NCBI GenBank assembly: GCA_014896295.1
Contig: JADBKR010000008.1
Location: 682,001 to 746,000 of the forward strand
DNA from: Limnochordaceae bacterium
Lineage (GTDB): Bacteria > Bacillota > Limnochordia > Limnochordales > Geochordaceae
Length of the DNA: 64,000 bases
Reading direction: 5' to 3'
Shown here: positions 8,442-17,245 of the stretch, piece after piece
Layout of the letters: each line of letters opens with the position of its first letter
Numbering within the stretch: the stretch's first letter is position 1
The notes under the pieces: model-generated
What the model was told of the DNA's origin: nothing
Seen by the model: only the letters and a program-made list of their open reading frames with translations
The model's database searches: none
Program-made: the position numbers and the translations under genes

Positions 8442-9437
8442 ATGAAAGCGCAAGCGCCGCGCCTGCCGGACGCCTTCGTCCAGCGGCTGCGGGAAACGTG
8501 GGGGCCGCTCGAGGTGGACCGGATGCTGGCGGGCATGCGCGCGCCCCGGCCCGTCACGCTCCGGGTCAACACGCTGCGCACCAACGTGCGAACCGTTATC
8601 GCGACCCTCTGGGACGCCGGCATCAAGGTGGAACGGGTGAGCTGGTACGCCGACGCGCTGATCGTCAAGAACGCGCGCGAAGCCCGGCTCGAGGCGCTGC
8701 CCGAGTACCGCGAGGGCCACTTCTACCTTCAAAGCCTCTCCAGCATGGTCCCGCCCCTCGTGCTGGCTCCGCGGCCGGGCGAGCGGGTACTGGACGTGGC
8801 GGCGGCGCCGGGGAGCAAGACCACGCAGATGGCGGCCATGATGGAAAACCGGGGCGCCATCCTCGCCATCGACACGAGCGCGGTGCGGGCCGAGCGCCTG
8901 CGTTTCAACCTGCAGCGCCAGCAGGTGACCATCGCCGAGGTCAGGGTGGGTGACGGGCGACGGCTCGGACCCGGCTCGCGCGAGCAGTTCGACCGGGTAC
9001 TGCTGGACGCCCCGTGCAGCGGCGAGGGGCGGTTCGTGATGGGGGACGTCTCCACGTACCGGCACTGGTCCGAGCGGCTCGTGCGGCGTCTCGTGCCGCT
9101 GCAGCGGCAGTTGCTCTCGAGCGCCCTGAGGGCCGTGAAGCCCGGCGGCGTGGTGGTCTACTCCACGTGCACCATCAACCCTGAGGAAAACGAGGGTGTC
9201 GTCGAGTGGGCGCTCAGGCGGTACGGGGACGCGGTCGAGGTGCTGCCCATCGAGCTTGCGCTGCCCGCCCGCTGGCCCGGGCTCACAGGCGGGGGAGGCC
9301 ATCCGGCGCTTCGGCTCGCCTTGCGCATCCCGCCGTCGGCCACGATGGAGGGCTTCTTCGTCTGCAAGCTGAGAGTGAAGCGGCCGCTGGAAGCAGCTCC
9401 ACCGGACGGTGCCCCTGAAGAAGCCCAGCGCAGCTAG
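8442..9437 (+). CDS. NOL1/NOP2/Sun (RsmB/RsmF-type) RNA cytosine-C5 methyltransferase
   Basis: A 331-residue AdoMet-dependent RNA m5C methyltransferase, probably acting on rRNA or tRNA. Motif I is VLDVAAAPGSKTTQMA (about 112-127). Motif IV LDAPCSGEGRF carries the PCS cysteine. Motif VI YSTCTINPEENEGVV carries the TC nucleophile cysteine. An N-terminal segment with TLRVNTLRTN matches the RsmF/RsmB-like pre-domain. It is shorter than RsmF and lacks an obvious PUA domain. The start is ATG 8442 or GTG 8433. It follows the low-GC island after about 100 bp, in which I see nothing. Confidence 0.85.
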   Translation: MKAQAPRLPDAFVQRLRETWGPLEVDRMLAGMRAPRPVTLRVNTLRTNVRTVIATLWDAGIKVERVSWYADALIVKNAREARLEALPEYREGHFYLQSLSSMVPPLVLAPRPGERVLDVAAAPGSKTTQMAAMMENRGAILAIDTSAVRAERLRFNLQRQQVTIAEVRVGDGRRLGPGSREQFDRVLLDAPCSGEGRFVMGDVSTYRHWSERLVRRLVPLQRQLLSSALRAVKPGGVVVYSTCTINPEENEGVVEWALRRYGDAVEVLPIELALPARWPGLTGGGGHPALRLALRIPPSATMEGFFVCKLRVKRPLEAAPPDGAPEEAQRS

Positions 9438-9521
9438 CCACCCCCGAGACCCCGGCTGTGTGCGTTAACACGCCCGCAACGCTCTCGGACGATGATGGGC
9501 CGTGGGGGAGGTCGATGCCCG

Positions 9522-11017
9522 GTGTCGAAAGCGGTGGGCACGTCCCCAAGGCCGGCTCGCACAAGAAGCTTCCCATGGCGTGTCGTCGCAAGCCTCGCCG
9601 TGTCCGTCGGCTTCGTGTGGTTCTTCCGCACGTGGTGGCATTCCCCCGTCATGTGGCTCTACGCGACCCCTGCGGTGCTCGAGGCGGCCATCCTGTGGGT
9701 GGTCGTCCACCGGTTGTTGCGGCGCGTCCCGGGCCTGACGCGCGTGCATTCGGTCCGCTGGAAGGAGCAGGGGGTAGAGAGCGCGCACAGTTTCGCTGGC
9801 TGTCGTGGGCATCGGGCGCCGTGGGCGCCGTGTTGATGGTCCTCCTCCCCCTTGCATCCCTGTGGCTGCGATACGCCGAACTGGCACGCACCACCGAGTA
9901 CCGCCCCATCGATCGGCTTCCCGAATCGGCGGAACAGATCCGGGTGATGCCGGTCGAAGTGGCGGAGCGCTACGCCCGGGACTCGCTGCAGACCCCGCAG
10001 TATACCGTGGGGCGCCAGGCGCTCGTACCGGTGGAAGGCCGGCTGAGCTGGGAGTTTCTCCTGGTGCCGAGCGGGGCGGTCATCAAGGGGCTCTTGCCGG
10101 CGGGCGGGGTGGCGGTGGTCGACGCGACCACACAGGAGAAAAACACCCGGCTGATCCAGCAGCCCATGCGGCCGGCCGAAGGCATCTACCTCACCGATAA
10201 CTTATGGTGGCAGGCGTACCGCCGGCGCTACTTCGTGAGCGGCGAAAAGCCGTTTTACGTGCCGGGGGCCGACGGGCGGATCTGGACGGTGGCGCCGGCC
10301 ATTGGATGGCGCCACCGGTGGGCGTGGGGCGTCTGGTACACGGTGCCCTACTTCGCCGGTGCCTTCGTGGCCTCGCCTGAAGGCAGGGTGAGCTTCGTCC
10401 GGGCGGAGCAACTGCCCGCCCATCCCGTGGCCGGCGGCACCCGGGTGTTTCCCGAGCAACTCGCCCGGTGGATCGCCGAAGCGTACGCCTACCGCCGCGG
10501 CATCGTCAATGCCCTGTTCATCCACCAGGATCAGGTGAAGGTGACGGACGTGTCCCGCGGCGAGGATGGCCCTGTCAACCGCCAGCCGTTCTTGATGACG
10601 ACCCGGCAGGGGATGAAGTGGTTCGTGAGCGCCGAGCCATACGGTCGCAGCCGGGGCATCTTCAAGGTCTTTCTCGTCGACGCCGTGAACGGGCAGACGG
10701 AGATGCTGTCCCTGGCTGCCGACCAGACCTTGACGGGGCCGACCCGGGCCATCGACTACGTGCGGCGAGCCAATCCGCTGGTGGACTGGTCGGGGTTCGA
10801 GATCATCGAGCCGCTGCCGTTCGTGCGTGACGGGGTGCTCTACTGGAAAGTCGTGGTCATGCCCAAGGACGCCGCCGGCATCGCGTACCAGGCTTTTGTC
10901 GACAGCCGCACCAACCGGGTCTACACGGTCCAGTCCGACGAGGAGGTCGCCCGCTTCCTGGCGCAGGGGCCCGGAGGCGTGCCGGGAGTGCCGAGAGAAC
11001 CCCGGCGGCAGGCGTAG
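9522..11017 (+). CDS. Unknown membrane-anchored protein with large extracytoplasmic domain (frameshifted)
   Basis: The N-terminal part (GTG 9522, GGGAGG about 10 nt upstream) encodes two membrane helices (WRVVASLAVSVGFVWFF, TPAVLEAAILWVVVHRLL) and runs in one frame to about 9770. From about 9780 the next frame gives a third helix (GAVGAVLMVLLPLASLWL) and a domain of about 380 residues rich in Trp and Tyr, ending at 11017. The two halves join if one base is restored near the G5 run at 9770-9774. I do not recognise the family. A further frame continues to a coiled-coil tail ending at 11172 (see findings). Confidence 0.65.
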
Positions 11018-11179
11018 CGGGAAGGCAGGGACCGGGTCCCCAGGTCGCGCCCGAGCTGCCCCCGTCGCCGCACGCTTCCGACCTCGCCCGCATCGAGCAA
11101 CTCCTTGGGGAAATCCGGGAGCGGCTGGACGAGCTCGAGGGGCAGGTCGACTTGCTGAAGCAGACCAGGTAGACCCGCC

Positions 11180-11989
11180 TTACGGCCGGTCCGGGCGGCT
11201 GCGCTGCAGCTCCGGGTCGAGGGCCCCGTCGGCCGTGAACAGGCGCCGGTAGGCGGAGAGCACCAGCACCAGGCAGCCCAGGGCGACGGCGGCCGAGATC
11301 ATGAGCATCACGACGATCTGGTACCGCACCGCCTGGCGGGGGTCGGCACCCCCGAGGATCTGGCCGGTCATCATGCCCGGCAGGCTCACCAGGCCCACCA
11401 CCATCATCGAGTTGATGGTGGGGGTCATGCCGGTGCGCACGGCCTCTTTGACGGACTCCCGCACGGCTTCCCACGGGGTCGCGCCGAAAGCGAGCAGTTC
11501 CTCGACTTCCGCAAGCCGCTCCCGGGTGGAGCCGTAGAGGCGCTGCAGTGCCAGCGCGACGCCGTTCATGGAGTTGCCCAGGATCATCCCGAAGATGGGG
11601 ATGGCGACGCGGGCCGAGTACCAGGGCTCGGGGCGGATGATGAGCCCGACCACGATGCCCCCCACGAGCACCGAGCTGGCGAAAAGCGCCGCAAAGGCCA
11701 GCTCCCTCGGATAGCGCGTGACGTCCCTCGTGCGCGCAGTGGCCGCCTGGGTTGCCACGGCGGTCATGGCCACGGCGACCAGGAAGACGAGCCAGGGGCG
11801 GTTGGACTCGAAGATGAAGGCCAGCACGTAGCCGATGAGCATGAGCTGGACGAACGTGCGCAGCGTGCCCACGAGGAGCGGGCGCAGCAGGCCGAGCTGC
11901 AGCGCCGCCGATACCCCGCCGGCCAGGAGCACCAGCACCACCGAGAGGGCGAGCTGCGCATCGCTGATGGGGATGACACCGGTGTTCAC
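11180..11989 (-). CDS. FetB-like ABC permease (UPF0014 family)
   Basis: A 269-residue membrane protein of about seven helices. It has the family segments LLVGTLRTFVQLMLIGY, IFGMILGNSMNGVALAL and GMTPTINSMMVVGLVSLPGMMTGQILGG. E. coli FetB and the plant STAR2/ALS3 proteins are relatives; FetAB is linked to iron export (known family role). The GTG start overlaps the stop of the ATPase gene (GTGA), so the pair is coupled. The metal specificity here is not shown by the sequence. Confidence 0.85.
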   Translation of the reverse strand: MNTGVIPISDAQLALSVVLVLLAGGVSAALQLGLLRPLLVGTLRTFVQLMLIGYVLAFIFESNRPWLVFLVAVAMTAVATQAATARTRDVTRYPRELAFAALFASSVLVGGIVVGLIIRPEPWYSARVAIPIFGMILGNSMNGVALALQRLYGSTRERLAEVEELLAFGATPWEAVRESVKEAVRTGMTPTINSMMVVGLVSLPGMMTGQILGGADPRQAVRYQIVVMLMISAAVALGCLVLVLSAYRRLFTADGALDPELQRSRPDRP

Positions 11990-12669
11990 GGGGCCGCCTC
12001 CGTCCCATTGCGGTGGAGGTCGACCGCGGTCACGGGGGAAAAGGCTCCGCCGTCTTCCTCCACGTGGGAAACCAGCACGAGACCTCGCCCTGGTCGGGCC
12101 TTCACCCATCTCCCGAGGAACTGGATCACCGTGCGGCGGGTATCGGCGTCGAGGGCTGCGGTCGGTTCGTCGAGCAAGAGTACGGACGGGCCGGCGAAGA
12201 CGGCCCTGAGCAGGGCCACCCGGGCCAGTTCCCCACCCGACAGGGTGCGGGCGTCCTGGGCAGGGTCGCTCAGACCCAGCCGGGTCATGGCCTCGACGAC
12301 CCGGTCCCGACCGGGGGGCGGGAGGTCCTTGAAGATCCGCAGCCGGTACGGCACCAGGACGTTGTCGAGCGCGCTGCCGTCGAAGACGACGGGGCGCTGG
12401 GCCAGGTAGTGCACGAGCCGGCGCCACAGCGGGGGAGAGAACTCCCCCATGTCCCGCCCGGCCAGCCACACCCGGCCCGAGACGATGGGCACCAGGCGGG
12501 CAAGGGCCCGCAGCAGGGTCGACTTGCCCGCACCGGACGGGCCCCGCAGCACCAGCGCGCCCCCTTCGGGGACCTCCCCGGAAGCGACGATGCGGCGCAA
12601 GCCCCTGGCCGGTTCGCACACCAGTTGGTCGAAGCGAAGAACGGGCTCGCAAGCAACGTCGCTCGTCAT
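11986..12669 (-). CDS. FetA-like ABC transporter ATPase
   Basis: ATPase of about 227 residues partnering the UPF0014 permease. Walker A is GPSGAGKST, the signature is LSGGELARV and Walker B is VLLLDEPTAALD. I start it at ATG 12669 (MTSDVACEPVLRF), which gives a family-length N-terminus; an ATG at 12708 is in frame but adds an unusual basic stretch. Together with the next gene it forms a two-gene export system, possibly for iron by analogy with FetAB. Confidence 0.85.
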   Translation of the reverse strand: MTSDVACEPVLRFDQLVCEPARGLRRIVASGEVPEGGALVLRGPSGAGKSTLLRALARLVPIVSGRVWLAGRDMGEFSPPLWRRLVHYLAQRPVVFDGSALDNVLVPYRLRIFKDLPPPGRDRVVEAMTRLGLSDPAQDARTLSGGELARVALLRAVFAGPSVLLLDEPTAALDADTRRTVIQFLGRWVKARPGRGLVLVSHVEEDGGAFSPVTAVDLHRNGTEAAP

Positions 12670-12694
12670 CACAGAGGCGATGGTACGCTTTCGA

Positions 12695-12720
12695 GGGCCG
12701 GCCGTCAAATGGGCCGGCCC
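12695..12720 (-). terminator. GC-rich hairpin between tauE-like and fetA-like genes
   Basis: GGGCCGGCC and its complement flank a 7-base loop, between the end of the TauE/SafE gene and the start of the ATPase gene on the same strand. No U-tract follows, so this is only a possible terminator or attenuator. Confidence 0.35.
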
Positions 12721-12768
12721 CCGGCGGCGTGCCGGCCTTCAAGGGAGGCTCCGGGGGGCCGGCCGCCC

Positions 12769-13758
12769 TCAGCGCCCGCTCCGCTCCCATACCACCCGCT
12801 CGGCCGGGGGCTGCTGCCAGGCCTGAGGAGGCTGGGCAGGACGGGCGGGAAGGGCCCGCACGGGGCGGCGCCTCCGGGAGCCGAGGGCCAGCAGGAGGCT
12901 CGCCACCCCCAAGAGCCCCACGGGCACGACCACCAGCGGGCGAAGCCGTTCGGGAAGGCCCGCTGCCTGGAGTACGACGGGCAGATTGACCAGCACGACC
13001 ATGCCGCCTACGGCCGCAGCCAGCAGGCGCTGGGGCATCCGGCTCACGATGTAGGCCGCCAGAGGAGCCGCGACCGCTCCGCCTGCCATCAGGGCGAGCA
13101 CCCAGGCCGGCTGGACGGCCTGCGTCCCCCTTGCGGCGAGAAAACCTGCCGAGGCAGCCGCCGTCACCAGAAACTCCGCCGTGTCGACCGAACCGATGAC
13201 CTGCCGGGGAGCGGCCTCCTTACGGGCCAGCAGCAGGGGGGTGGCGACGGGCCCCCAGCCACCCCCTCCCACCGCGTCGGCAAAGCCGGCGACCCCGCCG
13301 ATGAGGGCGAGCAACCACGGGCGACCGGGATGCGCGCCGGGCCGGCTCCTGCCGGAGGTGGGCAGGGAGGCCTGGCCCCGGCCCTGTATCCGGGCGTCTC
13401 GCACGCAACGCACCAGGATGTAGGCACCGAGCGACAGCAACAACACGGAGACGTACGGCCGGGCCAGGTGACCCGGTACATTGGAGAGCGCCGTCGCCCC
13501 CAAGAACGCGCCCACCATCCCCGGGATGGCGATGGCGCTCACCAGGCGCCATCGGACGTTGCCGACCCGCCAGTGAGCGAGCCCCGACAGGGCGGTCGTG
13601 ACCAGCTCGGCCACGTGCACCGTCGCCGACACCACGGCGGGAGCGATACCCGCCAGGGTCAGCAGGCTCGCGGAAGAGACGCCGTAGGCCATGCCCATGG
13701 AGCCGTCCACGAGCTGGGCGATCAGGCCGACCAGCGCCAGGAAGAGCAGTCTTCCCAT
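12769..13758 (-). CDS. TauE/SafE-family sulfite/sulfonate permease
   Basis: A 329-residue membrane protein with about eight helices in two half repeats. The N-terminal motif AQLVDGSMGMAYGVSSASLL and the second-half motif GGVAGFADAVGGGGWGP are characteristic of the TauE/SafE (DUF81) family of anion exporters. ATG 13758 has GAGGGGG 8 nt upstream and starts just before the first helix; the upstream ATG at 13809 is less likely. It stands alone, so sulfite or sulfonate export is only the family default. Confidence 0.88.
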   Translation of the reverse strand: MGRLLFLALVGLIAQLVDGSMGMAYGVSSASLLTLAGIAPAVVSATVHVAELVTTALSGLAHWRVGNVRWRLVSAIAIPGMVGAFLGATALSNVPGHLARPYVSVLLLSLGAYILVRCVRDARIQGRGQASLPTSGRSRPGAHPGRPWLLALIGGVAGFADAVGGGGWGPVATPLLLARKEAAPRQVIGSVDTAEFLVTAAASAGFLAARGTQAVQPAWVLALMAGGAVAAPLAAYIVSRMPQRLLAAAVGGMVVLVNLPVVLQAAGLPERLRPLVVVPVGLLGVASLLLALGSRRRRPVRALPARPAQPPQAWQQPPAERVVWERSGR

Positions 13759-13888
13759 CCATGCGGCCCCCTCTTCGGCAATGAGGCTGAAGGCCGCGGC
13801 GCGCCGCACGCTCCGGTACCGGGCTGGTACGGCAGCAGTCTATGCAGGGGATGGGACACGGGTCCCGGGAACGGAGTCCTAGGGAGAC

Positions 13889-14842
13889 CTAACTGGGCCG
13901 GGGCGGCGAGGGAAGAGCCGCCAGCCGGTGGCGGGCCAGTTCGCAGTATTCGGGGACGATGTCGTAGCCCACGTAATGCCGTCCCGCAAGGCGGGCCGCC
14001 ACGCACGTAGAGCCCGAGCCGCAAAACGGGTCGAGCACCACGTCGCCCACGTAGGAGTAAAGGCGAATGACCCGCTCCGCCAGCGCCACCGGGAACGGGG
14101 CAGGGTGGCCGACCCTGCGCGCCGACTCGGGCGGGATCTCCCACACGGAGATCGTGGCTTCGAGGAACTCCTCCGCCGGGATGTCCGACTCCCCGGCATC
14201 GGGCCGGCGAAACTCCCCTTTGGCGAACACCAGCAGATACTCGTGGACGTCTCGCAGCCGCGGAGCCCGCGCCGAACGCCAGCTGCCCCACGCGCAGCTA
14301 CCGCTCATGCTCTTGCCCTTGCGCCAGATGATCTCCCCGGCCGGTAAGAAGCCGGCGGCGGTGTGCACGGCGTAGAAGTACGCGTGCACGGGCACGTAGG
14401 GCTTGCGCCCCAGGTTGGCCACGTTGACCACGTAGCGCCCGCCCGGCTTGAGCACGCGGTACACTTCGGCGGCGACCCGGCCGATGAGATCAAGGTACGC
14501 ACGCAGGTCGACGTCGGCATCGTACTCCTTACCGTCGTTGTACGGGGGTGAGGTGAAGGCGAGGCCCACGCTCCCGTCCGGCACGTGGTCCATCGCCTCG
14601 GACGTGTGGCAGTAGATGCGGTCCGCCCACTGCTCCGGCGGCGACCAGGGCACGGAACGGGCGGCCGATGGGGGCTGCAAAGAGACGGCTGCCGGCTCCG
14701 GAGGGGCCGCCGGCTCAGGGGCGGGCGCGAGGCTCAGCGCAGGCAGGCCGTTGGCATACAGGGTGCGCGAGTAGAAGCCCGAGGCGTCATGGCTCTCCCG
14801 CTTGGAGACCCCGAAGCTGGAGGTCCGGGTCCTGCGCGCCAC
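13889..14842 (-). CDS. Orphan site-specific DNA methyltransferase (beta class)
   Basis: Putative N4-cytosine or N6-adenine methyltransferase of about 317 residues. The catalytic motif TSPPYND comes first and the AdoMet motif DPFCGSGST near the C-terminus, which is the beta-class order; SPPY is most common in N4-cytosine enzymes. An N-terminal [14 protein letters not shown] stretch is conserved in relatives. The start is uncertain (GTG at 14842, 14851 or 14854; upstream sequence is Pro/Ala-rich). No restriction endonuclease is adjacent, so it looks like an orphan, possibly regulatory, methylase. Confidence 0.82.
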   Translation of the reverse strand: MARRTRTSSFGVSKRESHDASGFYSRTLYANGLPALSLAPAPEPAAPPEPAAVSLQPPSAARSVPWSPPEQWADRIYCHTSEAMDHVPDGSVGLAFTSPPYNDGKEYDADVDLRAYLDLIGRVAAEVYRVLKPGGRYVVNVANLGRKPYVPVHAYFYAVHTAAGFLPAGEIIWRKGKSMSGSCAWGSWRSARAPRLRDVHEYLLVFAKGEFRRPDAGESDIPAEEFLEATISVWEIPPESARRVGHPAPFPVALAERVIRLYSYVGDVVLDPFCGSGSTCVAARLAGRHYVGYDIVPEYCELARHRLAALPSPPRPS

Positions 14843-14908
14843 CGGTCGCACCACTCCCCCTGCGCTCGAAGTATTGGCTCCTTGCGCACGGCTCCCTGCA
14901 CGAAGCGA

Positions 14909-14934
14909 GCCGGGGCGCTGCAAAGCGCCCCGGC
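14909..14934 (-). terminator. Perfect 11-bp hairpin downstream of the barrel-protein gene
   Basis: GCCGGGGCGCT and its complement flank a GCAA tetraloop. The hairpin lies about 100 bp after the stop of the secreted barrel protein and before the methyltransferase. There is no U-tract. It is the most striking element in the gap of about 190 bp at 14843-15034. Confidence 0.45.
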
Positions 14935-15034
14935 CCCTGACCCCGACCCGGAGGCGACACGGACTTCGCGTCATCTCGACGGCAGGCCCCGCGTCCACTC
15001 GACCCAGGGGCCCTGCGAGCTCGTGACTCCAGGG

Positions 15035-15751
15035 TCACTCGCCGGAGTCGCCGTCCCGGAACCTCGACCACTCAGGGCCGAAGACCAGAGCCAGCCGGTA
15101 CTGGACGCCGCTCAGGGCATCGCCGGGCGCGCCGCTGAGCGGGTCCGTCCCCCGCATGGTCGTCCAGCCCTTACCGGCCCGTGTGTCCCAGAAGTAGGCG
15201 GCCCCGGCCTGCAGGTGCAGGAACGGCGTGATCTTGAGGGACACGGACACATCGGGCACGATGCCGAGGATGAACCGCGTGTAAGTCGTTTGATTGGACG
15301 TATTCAGCTCGAACTTCCCCGACTCTGGCTGGAGCACCGTCAGGGTCGCACCCCCGAACGCCAACCCGAGGCCGGCGTCCAGCGATACCGGACCGGCAAT
15401 CGGTCGCTGGTAGCCCACGCGTGGGCCGCCGTACCCCAGGTCGAACCAGCGGGTGCGGCCATCGCTTGCTTTCGCCTCGACGTGGCCGCCGGCGCCGAAC
15501 CCACCTATGGTGAAGCCGTCGGCCCCGACCAGCGGGCCATAGCCGCCACCGCCGAGCAGCCACATGGCATTGCCGACTTCGGGTAGCCCTGCCGCCTTCA
15601 GCGCTTGGTTGAGCTCCGGCACGGACAGGGTCTGGTAGGTGGCCGTAAACCCGCCCCCGGCGAACGGGGCGGCCGCAACGATGCCCGACGACGCGACGAG
15701 GGCGATGAGCGCCACCGCCAGCACGCGGAAAAGATCGACACGCTTACCCAT
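15035..15751 (-). CDS. Secreted glycine-rich beta-barrel-like protein
   Basis: A 238-residue exported protein. It has a signal peptide (LFRVLAVALIALVASSGIVAAAP), then a pattern I associate with a family of barrel proteins in deep-branching bacteria (LSVPELNQALKAAGLPE, MWLLGGGGYG, GGFGAGGH). The rest is made of alternating beta strands (for example LDAGLGLAFGGATLTVL, SVSLKITPFLHLQAGAAYF). ATG 15751 is chosen because the upstream in-frame sequence is basic and precedes GGAGGAAA. An outer-surface or outer-membrane location is inferred. Confidence 0.6.
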   Translation of the reverse strand: MGKRVDLFRVLAVALIALVASSGIVAAAPFAGGGFTATYQTLSVPELNQALKAAGLPEVGNAMWLLGGGGYGPLVGADGFTIGGFGAGGHVEAKASDGRTRWFDLGYGGPRVGYQRPIAGPVSLDAGLGLAFGGATLTVLQPESGKFELNTSNQTTYTRFILGIVPDVSVSLKITPFLHLQAGAAYFWDTRAGKGWTTMRGTDPLSGAPGDALSGVQYRLALVFGPEWSRFRDGDSGE

Positions 15752-15893
15752 CGTGATGCGTTTCCTCCTTCGTCCATTCAAGGCTGACCCGTTTCCCCAC
15801 ACCGTTGCTCTCGCCGGGTACGCCAGCGCCAAGAACCGTTCCTGCCGCGAGCGCCTCACCTCTGCTTCTCAATTAATCCCAGACGCCGGGGCT

Positions 15894-15919
15894 CCACCAG
15901 TGACTGCGGTCACTGGTGG
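15894..15919. repeat. Perfect 11-bp inverted repeat in the divergent barrel/thiL region
   Basis: CCACCAGTGAC, a 4-base spacer, then the exact complement. It sits midway between two divergent genes (starts at 15751 and 16029). Its inner GTGAC/GTCAC half-sites look operator-like. No promoter could be assigned with confidence in this gap of about 280 bp. Confidence 0.5.
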
Positions 15920-16028
15920 GGTCACGAATCGGCGGGTTCAGGTTCACGGCTTAACGCGCGGGGCAAGAGCGTGCATCATGGGCGTGGGAGCATGGACGAG
16001 GCGGCCAATGAAACGAGGGGGGACCGCC

Positions 16029-17056
16029 ATGATGGGCGATCCGGTCTCCGGCCTGGGAGAGTTTGCGTTGATCCGGCGGCTTGCCGCCAGGCTCGGGCCT
16101 GCTCGCCGGGACGTGGTCGTCGGTATCGGCGACGACGTCGCGGCCGTGGAAGTCCGCGGCGACCGCTACCTGCTCATGACCTGCGACGCACAGGTGGCGG
16201 GAGTGCACTTCCTGCCAGGCGTCACGCCCCCAGAACGGGTCGGCCGCAAGGCGGCGGCAGTCAACCTGAGCGACGTCGCGGCGGCCGGGGGACGGCCCAC
16301 CCACTTCCTCGTGTCGCTCCTGCTCCCGCCCGACACGGCCGTGGAGTGGATGGAGGCGGCCTACGACGGGATCGCCCACGAGGCGGCTCTCTTCGGGGCA
16401 GACGTGGTGGGGGGCAACGTCGCGCGCGCCGGCCAGCTCGCGCTCGATCTCACCCTCCTGGGCGAGGTGGAGCGCGACCGGATCGTGCGCCGAGCCGGCG
16501 CGAGACCAGGGGATCTCGTGCTCGTGACCGGGTCTCCCGGGATGGCCCGGGCGGGCCTGGCGCTGCTGACGCAGCCCGCCCCCGGCCTGGCGGACGAGGA
16601 GCGCCGGAGGCTCGTGGACGCCTACCAGCTCCCCGTGCCCCGCATCCGGGAGGCTCGCGCCATGGGCGACGTCGGGGAGTCACGGCGATGATCGACGTGA
16701 GCGACGGGCTCGCGGCCGACCTGGGCCACATTTGCGACGAGAGCGGCGTGGGCCTGCGCCTGCTGGCTCGATCCTTGCCGGTCGACGAGGGGATGGGCCG
16801 GCTGGCCCGCAGCCTGGGCGTCGATCCGCTGGAGTGGGTGCTTGGCGGCGGCGACGACTACGAGCTCGCGCTCACGGCCCGCCCCGGTCGAGCGGAGGCG
16901 TTGCAGCGGGCGGTGCGCGACGCGACCGGTACCCCCCTGACCGTCATCGGAGAGATCGTGCCCCGGGAGGCCGGGCGGCACCTGGTGCTCGACGGTGGCC
17001 AGGAAGTTCCCCTCACCGTGGCCGGGTGGGAGCATTTCGGCGCCGGCCACCCTTGA
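16029..17056 (+). CDS. thiL: Thiamine-monophosphate kinase ThiL (frameshifted)
   Basis: Phosphorylates thiamine monophosphate to the cofactor TPP. ATG 16029 follows GAGGGGGG by 7 nt. The N-terminal half has GEFALIRRL, VVVGIGDDVAAVE, LSDVAAAGGRPTHFLVSL and GGNVARAG. The C-terminal half has GVTAMIDVSDGLAADLGHI and GGGDDYELALTA. The two halves are in different frames; restoring one base in the GTCGGGGAGTC stretch (16671-16680) joins them into about 342 residues, the normal family length. Its end overlaps the promoter of the riboswitch-controlled transporter that follows. Confidence 0.9.
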
Positions 17057-17082
17057 CGGCGTCTGCCCATGCCGGGTATCAA
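17053..17082 (+). promoter_or_regulatory. Predicted promoter of the TPP-riboswitch transcript
   Basis: TTGACG (17053-17058), an 18-bp spacer and TATCAA (17077-17082). It overlaps the last codons of thiL and lies about 65 bp before the riboswitch. Confidence 0.6.
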
Positions 17083-17145
17083 AACGTTGGTGGCGTCGCG
17101 TTGCGCAGGCCGTCCTGGGTTGCGGCGAGCGCCACCGGTCAAGGA

Positions 17146-17238
17146 CCCGGGGAGCTGGGTGGAGCCCGGCTGAGAGGGCAGCCCGCAATGCTGCCGACCC
17201 GCTGCACCTGATCTGGGTAATGCCAGCGCAGGGAGAAG
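17146..17238 (+). ncRNA. TPP riboswitch (THI element)
   Basis: The sequence shows the hallmarks of the thiamine pyrophosphate aptamer. These are GGGGAGCT at the 5' side, GGCTGAGAGGG in the pyrimidine-sensing arm, and CACCTGATCTGGGTAATGCC followed by AGCGCAGGGA at the 3' side. It ends about 8 nt before the translation start of the permease-ATPase gene, so control of translation initiation (masking of the GGGAGAAG site) is likely. The downstream transporter is therefore expected to import a thiamine precursor. Confidence 0.93.
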
Positions 17239-17245
17239 CGATGTC

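Noticed and set aside
9770-9774. Programmed -1 frameshift on a G5 run
   Set aside because: Many unrelated genes in the window have single-base shifts in both directions without slippery heptamers or stimulatory structures, so sequencing indels explain it better.
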